The notes under the pieces were generated by a model, which was not told where the DNA came from, searched no databases, and saw only the letters and a program-made list of their open reading frames with translations. Shown piece by piece: positions 1 to 8,778 of a DNA stretch of 64,000 bases. Position 1 is the first letter of the stretch, and every line of letters starts with the position of its first letter. The translations under genes and the position numbers were made by a program. Source of the stretch: G020353115 sp964640125 (GTDB lineage Bacteria; Bacteroidota; Bacteroidia; Bacteroidales; VadinHA17); the NCBI GenBank assembly GCA_964640125.1, contig CAZXGG010000004.1:21900-85899 (forward strand), written 5' to 3'.

Positions 1-1
1 T

Positions 2-907
2 CTGATCGGCTCTTTGGATTCGCGAAGGTTTGGATATCCTGGAAGGATGGATAGCCTGGATATAGTAATCAATGAGGTCTTATTCAATCCATTTCTCGAT
101 GGAGTAGATTACGTTGAGGTGTTTAACCGTTCGACTAAGATCCTGGATTTCAGCGAGCTTAGAATAGCCAGCCGGGATGAAAAAACAGGGGTTTTAATAA
201 CCATTCTTCCCATAACAGAGTATCCTTATCTCTTTTTCCCGGGAGAATATTTTGTGTTCAGCATTGATGCAGGCAAAGTGTTTGAACAGTATTATACTCC
301 CAATCCCTGGGGATTCATCGATCTTGAAAAAATGCCTTCGTTCCCTAACGATGAGGGGAGGGTGGTTTTAATCGATCAGTGGTTGAATATTATCGATGAA
401 TTCCGGTATCATGAAGAGATGCATTTCCCACTGCTTCGGATTGTGGAAGGCATATCACTCGAGCGAATCAGCCAATCAAGACCAACCCAGGATCCAACCA
501 ACTGGCACTCTGCATCGGAGAATTACGGTTTCGGTACACCAGCCTATGAAAATTCGCAGCATATCGAAGATCCTGCCGAACTATCCGACCGAATACGCAT
601 TGAACCGGAACTATTTTCTCCGGATAATGACGGGTATCATGATGTTGTTCAGCTTTTCTACCAATTTGATCAACCCGGTTATGTTGCAACAGTTATCATT
701 TTTGATGCCCGTGGCAGGATTGTAAGGAAATTAGTTAACAATGAGCTACTGGGCAGGGAAGGATCATTTACCTGGGATGGGATTAGTGATTCAAACCGGT
801 TATCGAATATGGGGATCTATCTTTTTTTCATTGAAATTTATGATTTGAAAGGAAATGTGAGGCGGTATAAGAGGACCTGTGTTCTGGCGAAGAAATTGAT
901 CCCGTGA
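2..907 (+). CDS. Exported lamin-tail-domain protein with FlgD-like C-terminus (5' partial)
   Basis: The reading frame is open from the first bases of the window, so the true start lies upstream; an internal TTG at 14 is not convincing. The first ~130 residues look like a lamin tail domain (IVINEVLFNP, then DYVEVFNRS). The last ~110 residues form a FlgD/CHU_C-like Ig module (FSPDNDG, a bulk of strands, WDGISDSN, MGIYLFFIEIYD) that typically ends exported proteins in Bacteroidota. A role as a secreted or surface-attached protein is inferred; the substrate or binding partner is unknown. The gene converges on the MFS gene with a 9-base gap. Confidence 0.75.
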   Translation: MIGSLDSRRFGYPGRMDSLDIVINEVLFNPFLDGVDYVEVFNRSTKILDFSELRIASRDEKTGVLITILPITEYPYLFFPGEYFVFSIDAGKVFEQYYTPNPWGFIDLEKMPSFPNDEGRVVLIDQWLNIIDEFRYHEEMHFPLLRIVEGISLERISQSRPTQDPTNWHSASENYGFGTPAYENSQHIEDPAELSDRIRIEPELFSPDNDGYHDVVQLFYQFDQPGYVATVIIFDARGRIVRKLVNNELLGREGSFTWDGISDSNRLSNMGIYLFFIEIYDLKGNVRRYKRTCVLAKKLIP

Positions 908-916
908 GCTCCTCTT

Positions 917-2122
917 TTATTTATTTACCGGATTCTGTATTGGTTTGGACGGTTCAATACCCTGCTGTTTTTTTCCGGGTACCCGTAATGCAAAGAAAAT
1001 AGCAATGAATGCTATGCCAGCTGAAAGCTTGTAAGTCAGATCAGGCCCGATTAAATCCCAGGAAACTCCCACAAGCAGGAGCATCAGCGAGCTCATAACA
1101 AAATTGATTGTCATGTAAATGCTGTTTACAAAAGCGGTATGCTCGGTATCCATTTCATGCACGATCGCCAGATTAACAGAAGTAGGTGCCACGAGAAACA
1201 ATCCGATCAGGATCAGGAGAGGGAGCGTATTCGTAGCTTTCATGGAGATGAATATCCACATGAGGAATGGTGAGATAATGGTGATGATCACCAGTGTCAT
1301 TCGTCTTCCGATCCTGTCGGAAATGGTTCCTGAAAGGTAGGTTCCGATTGCACCGGCAAGCTGGAGCAGGGATAAGGAAATGCCAGCAAACCAGAGGCTC
1401 GACTCTTTTTCCATAAGATATACCGGAAGGTAGAGTGTTAATGCGGCTTTCATTCCTGCCCTGAACAGGGTAATCCCTCCGAGGCTGATAAAAACCGGCA
1501 AAAATTTCAGAAAGGTCGATTTGTAGCCAATCGCCAGTGGATTTTTCTTAAAATCCTTCCTTATCTCAATGTCTTTCAACCTGAAATAGAGAATAAAGGA
1601 AGAGATAATACCGAAAGGAATTAATCTGAGTGATCCGTTCAGGCCCCAGGTTTCAACAGTAGCAACGATAATCAGAGGACCCAATGTCCTGGCAAGTTCT
1701 CCTCCAAGCATAAAATAGCTCATTCCTTTACCCAATCGGGGTCCGGCTACCTGTTTGATCATAACCGGAGCCGGAACATGGAAAAGTGTTGAACTGATTC
1801 CACTGACGAAAAGCAATACTGCCAGGATGATATAAACGGGTGCCACACCGATCAGGCTCATGGCAATGGTTGTGAAGGCCGGAGCAAAGATTACCAGGAA
1901 CCTGATCCTCATTTTTTCAGCAAGAATCCCGATCAGGGGATTGAATAGGGAAGGAATTCTTTGAATAACGGATAGCAGTCCTGCCAGGGACAGGCTCATC
2001 GATAATTTTTCAATGAGCAGGGGAAGAATGGGGGCAAGAAAAGAGGTGTATATATCGTGGATAAGGTGGGCAGCGGAAAGGGAGAAGACATTGGCAAACT
2101 GAAATTTTTTCGGACTGCTCAT
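917..2122 (-). CDS. MFS transporter, fosmidomycin-resistance (Fsr)-like
   Basis: This 401-residue, very hydrophobic protein has about 12 predicted membrane segments and the two-halves layout of the major facilitator superfamily. The loop after TM8 carries SDRIGRRMTLV, a variant of the MFS motif GxxxDRxGRR. The start SAAHLIHDIYTSFLAPILPLLIEKL resembles the N-terminus of Fsr-type exporters, where an HxxxD motif is common. It is therefore probably a small-molecule efflux permease of the inner membrane. The substrate cannot be read from the sequence. It stands 40 bases downstream of the PNP gene on the same strand and may be the last gene of that unit. Confidence 0.8.
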   Translation of the reverse strand: MSSPKKFQFANVFSLSAAHLIHDIYTSFLAPILPLLIEKLSMSLSLAGLLSVIQRIPSLFNPLIGILAEKMRIRFLVIFAPAFTTIAMSLIGVAPVYIILAVLLFVSGISSTLFHVPAPVMIKQVAGPRLGKGMSYFMLGGELARTLGPLIIVATVETWGLNGSLRLIPFGIISSFILYFRLKDIEIRKDFKKNPLAIGYKSTFLKFLPVFISLGGITLFRAGMKAALTLYLPVYLMEKESSLWFAGISLSLLQLAGAIGTYLSGTISDRIGRRMTLVIITIISPFLMWIFISMKATNTLPLLILIGLFLVAPTSVNLAIVHEMDTEHTAFVNSIYMTINFVMSSLMLLLVGVSWDLIGPDLTYKLSAGIAFIAIFFALRVPGKKQQGIEPSKPIQNPVNK

Positions 2123-2162
2123 CAGGATCTGGATGGACTGAGTAATCCTGCAAAGCTAATCA

Positions 2163-2972
2163 TTATAAGGATTCAATCAACTCTTTCATGATCCGTGTCA
2201 TTTTTTCTTCCGCTCTTTCAGCCACTTCCTGCACTCCCTCATGGGTAATTTTTTCTATTTTACCCGGGACACCGAGATCAGTAATAATTGAAATGGCAAA
2301 ACAGGGGATTCCCATCTGGTGAGCAACGATTGTCTCGGGTACGGTTGACATACCTACCGTGTCGGAACCAATGATCCGGAAGTACCTGTACTCCGACGCT
2401 GTTTCATAGGTGGGTCCTGTAGTGGCAGTATAGACCCCTTTTTTCAGGGGGATATCATGTTTTGCAGCGATTTGTTCCGCCCGGGCAATCAGTTCGGGAG
2501 AGTATGTATTGCCCATATCCGGGAATCGGGGGCCAAACTCTTCGTGATGATATCCGATTAACGGGTTGGGCAGCAGATTGATATGATCCTCAAGCACCAT
2601 AAGATCTCCTATGTTGTATTCAGGATTCACTCCCCCGCTTGCATTGGAAAGAAAAAGGTAGTTGATTCCCAACTGTTTCAGTACACGTATCGGGAAGGTA
2701 ATTTGATGTACAGTATACCCTTCATAATAATGAAACCGGCCCTGCATGGCAACCACTTTCTTTTTGCCCAGCAGGCCAAATATTAATTTCCCCTTATGCC
2801 CTTCAACCGTTGATACCGGGAAATTTGGAATAGCCTGGTAATCCCGTTCATAGTGAATATCGATTTCATTCACCAATCCACCAAGCCCGGTACCCAGCAC
2901 AATCCCAACTTCGGGTTGGAAATCAGTTTTCTTTTTTATATAGGATGCTGTCTCTTTTATTTTTTCTAACAT
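2163..2972 (-). CDS. Purine nucleoside phosphorylase (trimeric type)
   Basis: This enzyme phosphorolyses purine nucleosides to the free base and (deoxy)ribose-1-phosphate for purine salvage. At 269 residues it has the usual length of the trimeric class. Recognisable motifs are GTGLGG (27-32), VEGHKG (56-61), GRFHYYEGY (78-86), SNASGG (109-114), PTYET (187-191) and TVGMSTVPE (205-213), covering the phosphate and nucleoside sites. The start MLEKIKETASYIKKKTDFQPEVG is the natural N-terminus of this family, yet it lies inside the 3' end of lpxK, giving a 50-base overlap in another frame. Translational coupling with lpxK is plausible. Confidence 0.92.
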   Translation of the reverse strand: MLEKIKETASYIKKKTDFQPEVGIVLGTGLGGLVNEIDIHYERDYQAIPNFPVSTVEGHKGKLIFGLLGKKKVVAMQGRFHYYEGYTVHQITFPIRVLKQLGINYLFLSNASGGVNPEYNIGDLMVLEDHINLLPNPLIGYHHEEFGPRFPDMGNTYSPELIARAEQIAAKHDIPLKKGVYTATTGPTYETASEYRYFRIIGSDTVGMSTVPETIVAHQMGIPCFAISIITDLGVPGKIEKITHEGVQEVAERAEEKMTRIMKELIESL

Positions 2973-4038
2973 AACTTATTATCTGGTTATTGAAATTTTC
3001 TCCCTCATCATCAAGGAATTGAACACCAACGGGAATGTAATACATATTTTTTTTCAGGGTATCTTTTATATCCTTCAGGGACTGGAATCGCATGGCATCT
3101 TTTTCTGTGGTGATGATGATTTTTTTATCGTGATCGATCTTTTCAAATTCAGATGCTATATCATCCAAGTCCTTGATCGAATAGTCATGGTGATCGGGGT
3201 ATTTTGATTCTGTAATTTTCGGAGATATTCCCCTGAGGTGTTTTTTCATGGGGCGGCTGTTAACAATGCCGGTGACCATATGAAGCCGGTATTTCTCTTT
3301 TTTGCATTCGTTTTTTGTTAAGTGGGGGGCAATGCTTTCAAAAACGGGGTAGAATTCACCATAAATCATGGTTGTAAAATAGAGGGTTTGATAAGGGAAT
3401 GGATTGAGGTCTTTAACAACAAGCCGACGCTCTATGGGTTTAAGCTTCGGGGGACATTTGGTGACAATGATGATGTGTGCACGCCGTTTTTCACTGGGAT
3501 TTTCCCGCAGGTTACCCAATGGCAGAAGGTGGTCGCCGGAAAGCGGGCGGTTATAATCGATCAGCAGTATAGAAAGGCCCGGTGTTATTGACCGGTGCTG
3601 GAATGCATCATCTAAAATGATCAGATTCAACTCTTTGAAATCGGCCATCAATTTCCTGATTCCACGAACCCTGTTTGAGTCAACTGCCACGTTGATGTCT
3701 GGAAATTTTCGATTGATCTGTTTTGGTTCATCACCGATCTCTTCGGCAGTTGATTCGGGAGTTGCAAGAACGAAATTCCGTGTCTGCCGTTTATAACCCC
3801 GGCTCAGTGTCGCCACATTGAATTCACCATCAAGCAACGATATCAGGTATTCTACGTGCGGTGTTTTCCCCGTACCTCCAACAGTAATATTCCCAATGGA
3901 GATGATTGGGAGTCTGAACTCGGTTGAATTCAGAATATTGTAATCATATAATCTATTGCGGACAGCGACAATCAATCCGAAGAATGGTGAAAAGGGAGCC
4001 AATAGATAACGCAACGTATTATACCTTACGGGATTCAT
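2923..4038 (-). CDS. lpxK: Tetraacyldisaccharide 4'-kinase
   Basis: LpxK phosphorylates the 4' position of the lipid A disaccharide precursor at the inner membrane, so the organism makes lipid A. The P-loop GGTGKTP follows the conserved SIGNITV stretch about 55 residues in, and ILDDAFQHRSI matches the family's DDGFQH motif. An ATG at 4062 would add eight residues and overlap sppA by 14 bases. The ATG at 4038 (MNPVRYNTLRYLLAPFSPFFG) was chosen because it gives the normal N-terminal amphipathic segment and lies 10 bases after the sppA stop. The 3' end overlaps the PNP gene by 50 bases. Confidence 0.9.
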   Translation of the reverse strand: MNPVRYNTLRYLLAPFSPFFGLIVAVRNRLYDYNILNSTEFRLPIISIGNITVGGTGKTPHVEYLISLLDGEFNVATLSRGYKRQTRNFVLATPESTAEEIGDEPKQINRKFPDINVAVDSNRVRGIRKLMADFKELNLIILDDAFQHRSITPGLSILLIDYNRPLSGDHLLPLGNLRENPSEKRRAHIIIVTKCPPKLKPIERRLVVKDLNPFPYQTLYFTTMIYGEFYPVFESIAPHLTKNECKKEKYRLHMVTGIVNSRPMKKHLRGISPKITESKYPDHHDYSIKDLDDIASEFEKIDHDKKIIITTEKDAMRFQSLKDIKDTLKKNMYYIPVGVQFLDDEGENFNNQIISYVRKNKRDSILYKKEN

Positions 4039-4048
4039 TGGAGGGGGC

Positions 4049-5821
4049 TTAATAAACCTCAAGGAAGTAGGGCATTCTCATCTGAATTCCATTATTTTCA
4101 ACCAGTTCTTTGAGATCCTGATAATAGCTGTATGATGCTCCAAGTTCTTTCTTCAGGATGGATGCCCTGATATTCCCGGATAACTCTTTAATTAGTTTCT
4201 GATAGGGATCTTCCTGTGCCGGAAGTGAAATGATCCGGTAGTGATCCAGTCCGGCCATTTCAGCTGCAAGTGCTATCGCATCGGTCAACCCGCCCATGCG
4301 GTCTACCAATCCTATTTTTTGTGCATCAATACCACTCCAGACACGTCCCTGACCAATGGAATCAACAGCTTCTTTCGTCATATTACGTCCCAGAGCTACA
4401 CGGGACACAAAATCATCATAGGTCTTTTCGATCCCGGCTTGAAGATACTCTTTTTCAGCATTGTTCAAGGGTCTGTAAAATGATCCAAAGTCGGCGTATT
4501 GATTTGTTTTCACCACATCGAAGGTGATACCGAGTTTATCATTCAATAATTTCTGGGCATTCGGGATTGTTGCAAAAGCCCCGATTGATCCGGTAATGGT
4601 TGTAGGATTTGCCAGGATCGTGTCGGCAGGTGCTGCTATATAATATCCTCCGGAAGCAGCAACATTACCCATAGACGCAATCACCGGTTTTACACGGCTG
4701 GCGAGTTCGACTTCTCTCCAGATCTGGTCTGCAGCGATAGAGATACCCCCGGGGGAGTTGATGCGCAGGACGATGGCTTTTATCGATGAATCCTCCCGGG
4801 CTTTACGGATTACCCTTGAAAAGTTAGTGGCTCCAATTCCCGCTTCATTTTCCTCCCCGAAAGTGATGATCCCGGATGCATAGATCATGGCGATTTTGTC
4901 CTTAGCCAATCCCTTGTGCTGCCTTTTTTCAGGAACTTTTGAATAGTTTGTCATACTGACCAGGCGAAGTTTTTTATCACGCTCGATTCCTGAGAGTTCT
5001 TTCAGGATATCCAGTATTTCATCATAATATCTCAATCCATCAACCAACGATTCCTGAATAGCTGCTTCAGCAGAATTAATAACCAGGTTATCTGCCAGTT
5101 CATTCAATTGGACGGTCGTCAATCCACGTTCTTCCGATATACCATTCAACATTTCATTCCAAATGGGCCTTATAAGACTGAGGGTTTGATCCCGGCTCTC
5201 CTTGCTCATCCTTTCATTGATGTAAGGTTCAACAGCACTCTTAAACTTTCCATGCCTGACAATCTGCATTTCTATGCCCAGTTTATCCAAAGCATTTTTG
5301 TAAAACGTGATCTCGGAACGCAATCCGAAAAATTGAAACACACCGGAAGGATTAAGAAAAAGACTGTCGGCTACCGTTCCCAGATAATATGTAGACTGAG
5401 GCAGCAGATCGTTGCTATAGCAAAGAATGAACTTGCCTGATTTTTTGAAATCAAGCAGTGCATTCCGTATCTCATAGGTGGTCGATATTCCGGGAGAAAC
5501 CATACCGGTTTCGAGATAAATGCCCTTGATGTTTTCGTCCGTTTTTGCCTTCTCAATATTATCCAGGATTTCATTCAATCCAATTTGGGGAGAAAATGAC
5601 ATGGTTAAGGGATTGAAATTTCCCCAGGGATTTTTTGATCCCCGATCGGGAATGTCCTGTTTTATTGGCAAAACAAGAATAGAATTGGACTGGACAATTA
5701 CCGGCTTATCTCCGGCAGAAATCATTGCTCCCAAGAGACCAAAGGACAGAAGGAACAGGATGAATGATGACAGGATCACACCAACAATGGTGGCGAGTGT
5801 ATATTTCAAGAAATTTTTCAT
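4049..5821 (-). CDS. sppA: Signal peptide peptidase SppA, 67-kDa type
   Basis: This is a membrane-anchored serine protease that degrades leftover signal peptides. Translation from the ATG at 5821 gives 590 residues: a single N-terminal membrane anchor (about 2-36) followed by two ClpP-like repeats. The Ser-Lys dyad is visible: Lys in HGKFKSAVEPY (about residue 194) in the first repeat, and Ser in VAASGGYYIAAP (about 390) in the second. An in-frame ATG at 5851 would add ten charged residues before the anchor and is less likely. It is the first gene of the sppA-lpxK-PNP run. Confidence 0.9.
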   Translation of the reverse strand: MKNFLKYTLATIVGVILSSFILFLLSFGLLGAMISAGDKPVIVQSNSILVLPIKQDIPDRGSKNPWGNFNPLTMSFSPQIGLNEILDNIEKAKTDENIKGIYLETGMVSPGISTTYEIRNALLDFKKSGKFILCYSNDLLPQSTYYLGTVADSLFLNPSGVFQFFGLRSEITFYKNALDKLGIEMQIVRHGKFKSAVEPYINERMSKESRDQTLSLIRPIWNEMLNGISEERGLTTVQLNELADNLVINSAEAAIQESLVDGLRYYDEILDILKELSGIERDKKLRLVSMTNYSKVPEKRQHKGLAKDKIAMIYASGIITFGEENEAGIGATNFSRVIRKAREDSSIKAIVLRINSPGGISIAADQIWREVELASRVKPVIASMGNVAASGGYYIAAPADTILANPTTITGSIGAFATIPNAQKLLNDKLGITFDVVKTNQYADFGSFYRPLNNAEKEYLQAGIEKTYDDFVSRVALGRNMTKEAVDSIGQGRVWSGIDAQKIGLVDRMGGLTDAIALAAEMAGLDHYRIISLPAQEDPYQKLIKELSGNIRASILKKELGASYSYYQDLKELVENNGIQMRMPYFLEVY

Positions 5822-5989
5822 AGGTTGGTATTTAAAATGTGGTGAATGCAAATTTAGAACCTTATGGTGAAAATAAAAATAGGGTCATTTAGAAAAAGAT
5901 AGCGGGTTTATCGAAATTAAAAGATTAATCTTTATAAATTAACGAATTATTCTTCATTTTGCATCGTTTGAACAAAAAACGATATCCCC

Positions 5990-6478
5990 ATGGCAAGGGC
6001 GTATTTAATCATAGGAAGTAACCAGGGCGACCGGTTACAAATGCTTGAGCGGGCTCTCAATACCATCCATGAAGAGATTGGATCCGTTGTGAATCAGTCG
6101 TCCATTTATGAAACTGCACCCTGGGGATTTGACCATCCGGTCGAATTCCTGAACCAGGTTCTCGAGATCGAAACACCGCTTGATTCTGAAAACCTTTTGC
6201 GTCATTTGCTTGACCTTGAAAAGAAACTTGGAAGGACCAGAAATGACAAGAGATACTCTGCACGGAGTATAGATATAGATCTCCTCTTCTATGATGATTT
6301 CATCATAAACACCGAAACACTGGTTATCCCTCATCCCAGATTGGCGGAGCGAAGATTTGTTTTAATCCCATTATGTGAGCTGGTTCCTTCTTTACGGCAT
6401 CCCGTACTTAATACTACCCTCGAGCAATTATTAACTCAATGCAAAGACACCTCGGATGTCAGGATATTCAGATCGTAA
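5990..6478 (+). CDS. folK: 2-amino-4-hydroxy-6-hydroxymethyldihydropteridine diphosphokinase
   Basis: HPPK transfers pyrophosphate from ATP to the pterin in folate biosynthesis. At 162 residues it has the family length. It shows the N-terminal LIIGSNQGDR, the YETAPWG pterin-loop motif, and the signature RYSARSIDIDLLFYDD with the Mg-binding Asp pair, then PHPRLAERRFVLIPL. It is transcribed divergently from sppA. Its 3' end overlaps the convergent FemAB/GNAT-like gene by 11 bases. Confidence 0.95.
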   Translation: MARAYLIIGSNQGDRLQMLERALNTIHEEIGSVVNQSSIYETAPWGFDHPVEFLNQVLEIETPLDSENLLRHLLDLEKKLGRTRNDKRYSARSIDIDLLFYDDFIINTETLVIPHPRLAERRFVLIPLCELVPSLRHPVLNTTLEQLLTQCKDTSDVRIFRS

Positions 6479-7481
6479 TGCTGGCGGTGGTGTCTGAGGT
6501 CATGTGATGGACCTTCTCGAACAGTTTACTATGCCAGGGGAGCTGATTATAAAGAATGATGGGGTAATTGAATATTTTGGCACCGAATCCTGTGTAAACT
6601 GAATCGAACAGGTGCATGAATTCCATTTTATCTGAAAAGGATTTGCCCATTTGCAGGTACCTTCCCGGACATGGCAGAATTTCAAAATCTATGGTCAGTT
6701 TTTTTTCTGCATATTGTTTCAACAGGTGGTCCAGAAGAATTGAAAAGGCAGATATTCCTGATGAATCATGTTGCATGGCAGAAGCAAGAAGGATAATTCG
6801 TTGAGAAGTCCTGATTACAAAGGCTGCTGCGATGAGGTTATTTTCTGCGGAATAGGCTCCATACAATTCGCCGAGATGGTGCAGGATTGAGAATGAGATC
6901 ACTCTTCGTAAGGTATTGTAAAAGTTCTCCTTGTTGATTTTGGAGGATCCATTGCAAAGAGACTGGTAAAAGCGGATGAATTCCCGGAAAGGAACTCCAT
7001 TCATTACGGTCACCTTATTGGATAATCCGGTTTGAATTATTTGCTTTGTCTCTCTGGTATATGCCTGGAAAAGTTTAGAATGGGAATGAATAAGATCCAG
7101 GTTGTATGACCGGGCTGTCTTTATTTTGAATGTCTCATCACTGATCAGGTTGTACTTATTCAATCCAATTCTTATGTATCTAAACCTGGACCGGAGTAAA
7201 GAGAGAAAAGCATCGATTATCTCAGGGGCAGGCAGCCGGGGAGAAAAAACACCAAGCTGGGGAGCAAGGCAGGGTGAAATGACAACCGGGTTGTTAAACA
7301 TGCTACCCAGGGGAAGCGGCATGATGGTTTCGTAATTGTCCAATACGAGTGCTCCCCAGTTTTCACATACCAGGTTAAGGTACCAGGAATGGCCAAAAAC
7401 AGTTCCATTCAGGGATGAGTCGATACACTTATCCCATTTCTTATAATCAATCTCTTCCTGTGAAAGAATTTGAATGTTCAA
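6468..7481 (-). CDS. GNAT/FemAB-fold acyltransferase-like protein, function unknown
   Basis: This 337-residue cytosolic protein has no membrane segment. The opening IDYKKWDKCIDSSLNGTVFGHSWYL and the middle HHLGELYGAYSAENNLIAAAFVIRT resemble Bacteroidota hypothetical proteins of the GNAT/FemAB type, with a split acyltransferase fold. The acyl donor and acceptor are not deducible. It sits 16 bases after radC on the same strand and may be co-transcribed with it. The annotation rests on overall pattern rather than on a catalytic motif. Confidence 0.55.
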   Translation of the reverse strand: MNIQILSQEEIDYKKWDKCIDSSLNGTVFGHSWYLNLVCENWGALVLDNYETIMPLPLGSMFNNPVVISPCLAPQLGVFSPRLPAPEIIDAFLSLLRSRFRYIRIGLNKYNLISDETFKIKTARSYNLDLIHSHSKLFQAYTRETKQIIQTGLSNKVTVMNGVPFREFIRFYQSLCNGSSKINKENFYNTLRRVISFSILHHLGELYGAYSAENNLIAAAFVIRTSQRIILLASAMQHDSSGISAFSILLDHLLKQYAEKKLTIDFEILPCPGRYLQMGKSFSDKMEFMHLFDSVYTGFGAKIFNYPIILYNQLPWHSKLFEKVHHMTSDTTASITI

Positions 7482-7497
7482 AATGGATTGTTTTTAA

Positions 7498-8193
7498 TTA
7501 TAAAATTCCTTCATCGGCAAAGCTAAAATAGTTATTATCAGTGACAATCAGGTGATCAAGAACCTGAATATCCATGATCTGAGCTGCCTCTTTCAACTTG
7601 GTGGTAATTTTTATGTCCGAATCACTGGGTTGAAGATTCCCTGAAGGATGGTTATGACAGAGAATCAGGGAACAGGCCAGTTTATCAATCGCATTTTTCA
7701 ATATCATCCGTATATCGATCACGGTACCGGAAATTCCACCCTGGCTGATTTTATGCTGATCGAGGACTCTGTTTGACCGGTTGAGCAAAAGGATCCAAAA
7801 CTCTTCATGAGGCAGGTCCCCCAGGAGAGGCTGAAAAAACTCGAACACATCCCTGCTTCCCGTGATCTTTTTCTTGTTTTTTATTTCAGCAAGCTTTCTT
7901 CTTCTGCCAAGCTCAAGCGCAGCAATGATTGTGATGGCTTTTGCTTCACCAATGCCTTTTAGTCTCTGAAGATCATCAACATTTAATTTCCCAAGTTCAT
8001 TCAGGCTGTTCTGAACCGTATTAAGAATTTTCTTCGCCAGCTCCACAGCTGTTTCATTTTTACTACCGGAACCAATTAAAATAGCGATCAACTCGGCATC
8101 GCTCAGGCTGCCGATTCCTTTATTCAGCAACTTTTCCCTTGGACGATCTTCAAGTGCCCACTCCTTTATGCGCAGGTTTTTATAATCTCCCAT
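7498..8193 (-). CDS. radC: RadC-family JAMM/MPN protein
   Basis: This 231-residue protein has an N-terminal helix-hairpin-helix segment (LQRLKGIGEAKAITIIAALELG, about 76-97) and a C-terminal MPN domain. The JAMM metal site is complete: HNHPSG at 180-185, with Asp193 in PSDSD. RadC is historically called a DNA-repair protein, but its biochemical role is still unsettled. It lies downstream of rpsT, separated from it by an intrinsic terminator. Confidence 0.92.
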   Translation of the reverse strand: MGDYKNLRIKEWALEDRPREKLLNKGIGSLSDAELIAILIGSGSKNETAVELAKKILNTVQNSLNELGKLNVDDLQRLKGIGEAKAITIIAALELGRRRKLAEIKNKKKITGSRDVFEFFQPLLGDLPHEEFWILLLNRSNRVLDQHKISQGGISGTVIDIRMILKNAIDKLACSLILCHNHPSGNLQPSDSDIKITTKLKEAAQIMDIQVLDHLIVTDNNYFSFADEGIL

Positions 8194-8255
8194 GTTGGAT
8201 CTGACGGTACCTTCGTGTTGTCATAATAAAAATACAGAAATAATTGGTAGATACA

Positions 8256-8296
8256 TAAAAAAAAAGCCTTCTCAAACTGGGAAGGCTTTTTTTTAG
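8256..8296 (-). terminator. Rho-independent terminator of the tRNA-Glu/rpsT unit
   Basis: On the minus strand a stem AAGCCTTCCC.../...GAGAAGGCTT is followed by an uninterrupted run of about nine T. The stem (GAAGGC/GCCTTC extended by A-T pairs) encloses a loop of about 9 nt. It lies just after the rpsT stop codon and before radC. Confidence 0.85.
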
Positions 8297-8306
8297 ATAG
8301 GAAACA

Positions 8307-8558
8307 TTATAAGCTACTGATGTGTTTGGCCAGTTTCGATTTTAAATTCGCCGCTTTATTGTGGTGAATTACATGTTGCTTTGCAAGCTTATCGATCATT
8401 GATGAAACTTTGCTATAGATCTCTTCGGCCTCTTTCTTTTCTTTTGTGTTTCGAAGTTTCTTAATGGCATTACGTGTAGTTCTAGCATAATACCTGTTCC
8501 GCAATCGTATACTTTCGTTTTGTCGTATGCGTTTTTTTACCGATGGATGATTTGCCAT
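8307..8558 (-). CDS. rpsT: 30S ribosomal protein S20
   Basis: This 83-residue, lysine/arginine-rich helical protein binds 16S rRNA. The start MANHPSVKKRIRQNESIRLRNR and the C-terminal HHNKAANLKSKLAKHI are family signatures. It follows tRNA-Glu by 22 bases on the same strand, and both are likely made from the single promoter upstream of the tRNA. The transcript ends at a strong intrinsic terminator. Confidence 0.97.
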   Translation of the reverse strand: MANHPSVKKRIRQNESIRLRNRYYARTTRNAIKKLRNTKEKKEAEEIYSKVSSMIDKLAKQHVIHHNKAANLKSKLAKHISSL

Positions 8559-8580
8559 AATGTATTGTTTAAATTTGTTG

Positions 8581-8652
8581 TAGTCCGTAGGGGAATCGAA
8601 CCCCTGTTACCAGGATGAAAACCTGGCGTCCTAACCCCTAGACGAACGGACC
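8581..8652 (-). tRNA. tRNA-Glu (anticodon UUC)
   Basis: A 72-nt cloverleaf reads on the minus strand. The acceptor pairs GGTCCGT with ACGGACT (first pair G-U), the anticodon stem is CCAGG/CCTGG around loop TTTTCAT (anticodon TTC), and the T arm is AGGGG-TTCGATT-CCCCT. The discriminator base is A, and CCA is not encoded. Confidence 0.97.
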
Positions 8653-8679
8653 ATAAAAGCTATCCCAAAGTTGGGATTG

Positions 8680-8709
8680 CAAAGGTAAAATATTTTTTTT
8701 GCCAGTCAA
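8680..8709 (-). promoter_or_regulatory. Bacteroidota-type promoter for tRNA-Glu/rpsT
   Basis: On the minus strand a TTG is followed after 19 nt by TACCTTTG, matching the -7 consensus TAnnTTTG. It lies about 30 nt upstream of the tRNA 5' end, with a short perfect inverted repeat (ATCCCAA/TTGGGAT) between them. Confidence 0.6.
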
Positions 8710-8778
8710 CAAATTTCTTAAAAATTAAACGGGGAATCAATACAAGCAACAGTAAAAAAAACCTGATATTGAGCATGT

